Source: an uncultured Pseudomonadota bacterium (GTDB taxonomy: Bacteria > Pseudomonadota > Gammaproteobacteria > Burkholderiales > Burkholderiaceae_C). From it: a DNA stretch of 5,109 nt. The stretch is taken from the NCBI GenBank assembly GCA_900320815.1, contig ONTY01000239.1, positions 1 to 5,109 on the forward strand, read 5' to 3'. Under the pieces are notes generated by a model. That model ran no database searches. It had not been told where the DNA came from and saw only the letters and a list, made by a program, of their open reading frames with translations. This document shows, in pieces, positions 3,866 to 5,109 of this stretch (its first letter is position 1; the number at the start of each line of letters is the position of its first letter). The position numbers and the translations under genes were made by a program.

Positions 3866-4658
3866 TTACGCAGCCAAGGCAATCCCGTCCACGTAAATGG
3901 CCTCGCCGCCTGCGGGTTTGAGGATGTCCACGTCAAAGCTCATGCTTGAGAAATCCGTGCCCTCGGCAATGACGGGCAGTTCCCCCGTGGGCGCCAGGCT
4001 CACCAGCGGGAAGTAGAAGTCACCGGTTTTCGCCCGTGGCATTGTCGGAAACGACGCGCAGGGAGCCGCGCAGCTCGCCGCTGGCGCCGCTGCGGATGCC
4101 CGTCCAGGTGCAGGCTGCCGTTTCATAGTCCACCTGCACATCGCCGGCGGCAATGGCGCCGTCCGCGAGGATTTGCAGGCGGCCACGCTCGGCGTCCACG
4201 TTGTAGTCGGTGCCGGCCGCGTATTCGGTGGCGCCGTCGCTGCTCTTGACCACCACATTGCTCACCTTGCGCACGCCCACCGGGTTAGCAGGCTTGGCGC
4301 CAAGCTGGAAGTAACGCCCGGGCAGCACGGCGAGCACTTCGCCTGTGACGCTTTCGGCGGCCTGTTCCACCAGGCAGGTGGAGCCGGACAAAAACAGCGC
4401 CACATTCGTTGCGCTCATGTTGTCGCAGGTAATCGAGCCGCTGCGCCGCACCTCCAGCACCACGGATGCGTCTTTTTCGCGCAGACCCGTTTCGCTGGAA
4501 TAATGCTCGGCTTTTTCAGTTTCAATGGACACGGTAAACGCGGGGCAGTTGCCCATGTAAATCGCGTCCTGTTTTTCATCGGTGGCGGTGTTGATGGCTT
4601 CAAAATACACGCGCCCGCGTGAAATAACGTATTCATTTTTGGCGTGGGTGATGGCCAT
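3866..4658 (-). pseudogene. Major tail tube protein, split by a 1-nt frameshift
   Basis: The start ATG 4658-4656 has a good Shine-Dalgarno (AAGGAG, plus 4667-4672) that overlaps the end of the upstream gene. The N-terminal part (MAITHAKNEYVISRGRVYFE, then NCPAFTVSIETEKAEHYSSE, then LREKDASVVLEVRRSGSITC) matches the siphophage tail-tube family: an opening strand, an ETE..HY.SE.G.REKD block and DNMSATNVALFLSG. Tail tube monomers stack as hexameric rings around the tape measure. The first frame stops at 4020 after NATGENR. The adjacent frame continues with KTGDFYFPLVSLAPTGELPV and ends KPAGGEAIYVDGIALAA at 3866. Removing one A from the run AAAA (plus TTTT 4027-4030) restores ...NATGETGDFYF... 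and a 263-residue protein. This is either a base-calling or assembly error in the run or a real mutation. A programmed shift is unlikely so close to the C-terminal domain. Confidence 0.8.
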
Positions 4659-4663
4659 GATGG

Positions 4664-5012
4664 TCACTCCTTGAAGTGTGAAAAAGAAATGGATGCGGGC
4701 CGGGTGAATCGCGCCCATACGGTGGTGGCGGTATTCGTCGCGCAGGCTTGCAGCGCCGCGCGCAGTTGCACTTCGTAACCCTCGCGCCGCTCGATTTCGG
4801 CGGCAGCGGCGGCGACGAAGTTATCGAGCGTCACGTCCACGGGCAGCGCCTCCGTCGGCATCTCTGGGCGCGGCGGCACCTGCACCGCACACAACACCGG
4901 CACCGTCACGCGCACTGGCTTCGGCTTCGTCGCGCAGCCGGCCAGCAGCAGGGCGGCAAGGCATACCGTAGGGGCACCCCCCCGTGCCTGCCCCTACGGC
5001 GTGGTGCCTCAT
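4664..5012 (-). pseudogene. Spanin-like (Rz1/o-spanin type) lipoprotein, interrupted by a palindromic insert
   Basis: The reading frame has a lipobox LLLAGC followed by ATKPKPVRVTVPVLCAVQVP, then PTEALPVDVTLDNF and a helical end with REGYEVQLRAALQAC. This pattern (lipobox, Pro-rich segment, VPV.C.V..P..P, terminal helix ending YE..LRAAL.AC) is that of Rz1-like outer-membrane spanins and related phage lysis lipoproteins, which help fuse inner and outer membranes at lysis. The best start is ATG 5012-5010, with GGAGGG (plus 5019-5024) 6 nt upstream, but it is out of frame with the lipobox. Removing a 31-bp palindromic segment within 4964-4997 gives MRHHAVCLAALLLAGC, a textbook short lipoprotein signal peptide and a 105-residue protein. 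Removing one C from the C7 run at 4977-4983 also restores the frame, with ten added residues. The gene ends at 4664, 6 nt before the tail-tube start, an odd place for a lysis gene. The last 25 residues (from ATNTATTVW) are not recognised. Confidence 0.65.
4966..4999. repeat. REP-like palindromic element inside the spanin signal-peptide region
   Basis: CCGTAGGGGCA (4966-4976) and TGCCCCTACGG (4989-4999) are perfect 11-bp inverted repeats around a 12-nt centre with seven Cs (4977-4983). GGCAC/GTGCC gives an alternative inner pairing. Each arm begins with GTAG on one strand, the foot tetranucleotide of many REP elements mobilised by RAYT (TnpA-REP) transposases. TAC recurs at 4964-4966 and 4995-4997, 31 bp apart, bounding the segment whose removal repairs the gene. 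Confidence 0.7.
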
Positions 5013-5109
5013 CGCCTGCCCTCCAGCCATTTGCGGGCGCACACGCACCATTGCTGTCCCATCAGCCCCCAGCATCTGGTGGATGGCGCGCGTGGCCTCA
5101 AAGGGCGTC
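5009..5109 (-). CDS. 3' end of an upstream late gene (partial, unrecognised)
   Basis: One frame ends MGQQWCVCARKWLEGRR at TGA 5011-5009, overlapping the spanin-like ATG 5012-5010 as ATGA, a common translational-coupling arrangement. A second frame is also open here (FEATRAIHQMLGADGTAMVR) and has a more natural composition. It runs straight through the spanin start codon in the same frame, so it could only be coding as an N-terminal extension of that gene. The window edge leaves about 33 codons, too few to identify either. If the lysis reading is right, the upstream gene could be an endolysin or inner-membrane spanin, but nothing seen proves it. Confidence 0.35.
   Translation of the reverse strand, partial: RPLRPRAPSTRCWGLMGQQWCVCARKWLEGRR

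Noticed and set aside
4173..4622. Plus-strand ORF antisense to the tail tube gene
   Set aside because: His/Ala/Gly-rich antisense frame of a GC-rich gene; the opposite strand matches a known family.
4821..5075. Minus-strand ORF MLGADGTAMVRV... of 84 codons
   Set aside because: Past about 4997 it is only the frame produced by the palindrome insertion and overlaps the spanin-like coding frame; Gly/Ala/Arg-rich.

Overview
The window looks like pieces of one temperate siphophage or prophage from a Gram-negative proteobacterium, joined to fragments of a type I-E CRISPR array. Proteobacterial origin is inferred from the GC-rich coding sequence, the lipobox-bearing spanin-like lipoprotein, the CI/YdaS-type lysogeny switch and the I-E repeat. 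No genus can be named from the sequence. There is no cas gene, integrase, tRNA or rRNA.

Layout. 1-137 is the end of an array: one partial and two full repeats with two spacers, period 61. 138-1738 is an immunity region. A replication-type gene cut off after about 35 codons and a YdaS/Cro-like regulator read leftward. A CI/S24 repressor and a small membrane protein read rightward. Between the two regulators, 540-609 carries GCTA-type operator repeats and an extended -10 promoter. 1716-3095 reads leftward: the 3' part of a Gln/Ala-rich structural-type protein whose 5' end is missing, then a 54-codon overlapping ORF. 3096-3185 is a second mini-array (repeat-spacer-repeat). 3186-5109 is a leftward late region: a tape-measure-like 5' fragment, a terminator, a major tail tube protein with a 1-nt frameshift, and a spanin-like lipoprotein broken by a small palindromic element. 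One small membrane-protein gene (3632-3829) points the opposite way inside this tail region.

The main oddity is that all three array/phage junctions fall exactly on repeat edges and each cuts into a phage gene. The simplest reading is that the phage sequence beside each repeat is a spacer, and that the contig, or a real recombination event, crosses from array to phage through the shared spacer/protospacer sequence. The 33 nt before the repeat at 3096 is preceded by AA in the phage sequence, as expected of a I-E PAM. If so, the array holds at least three spacers against this phage, and the window is not one collinear genome. Three features hint at single-base errors or decay: the tail-protein frameshift, the spanin frameshift and a possible one near 1910. 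Other points of interest are a REP-like palindrome in the spanin signal peptide, a duplicated repressor tail and two candidate phage cargo (moron) membrane proteins.
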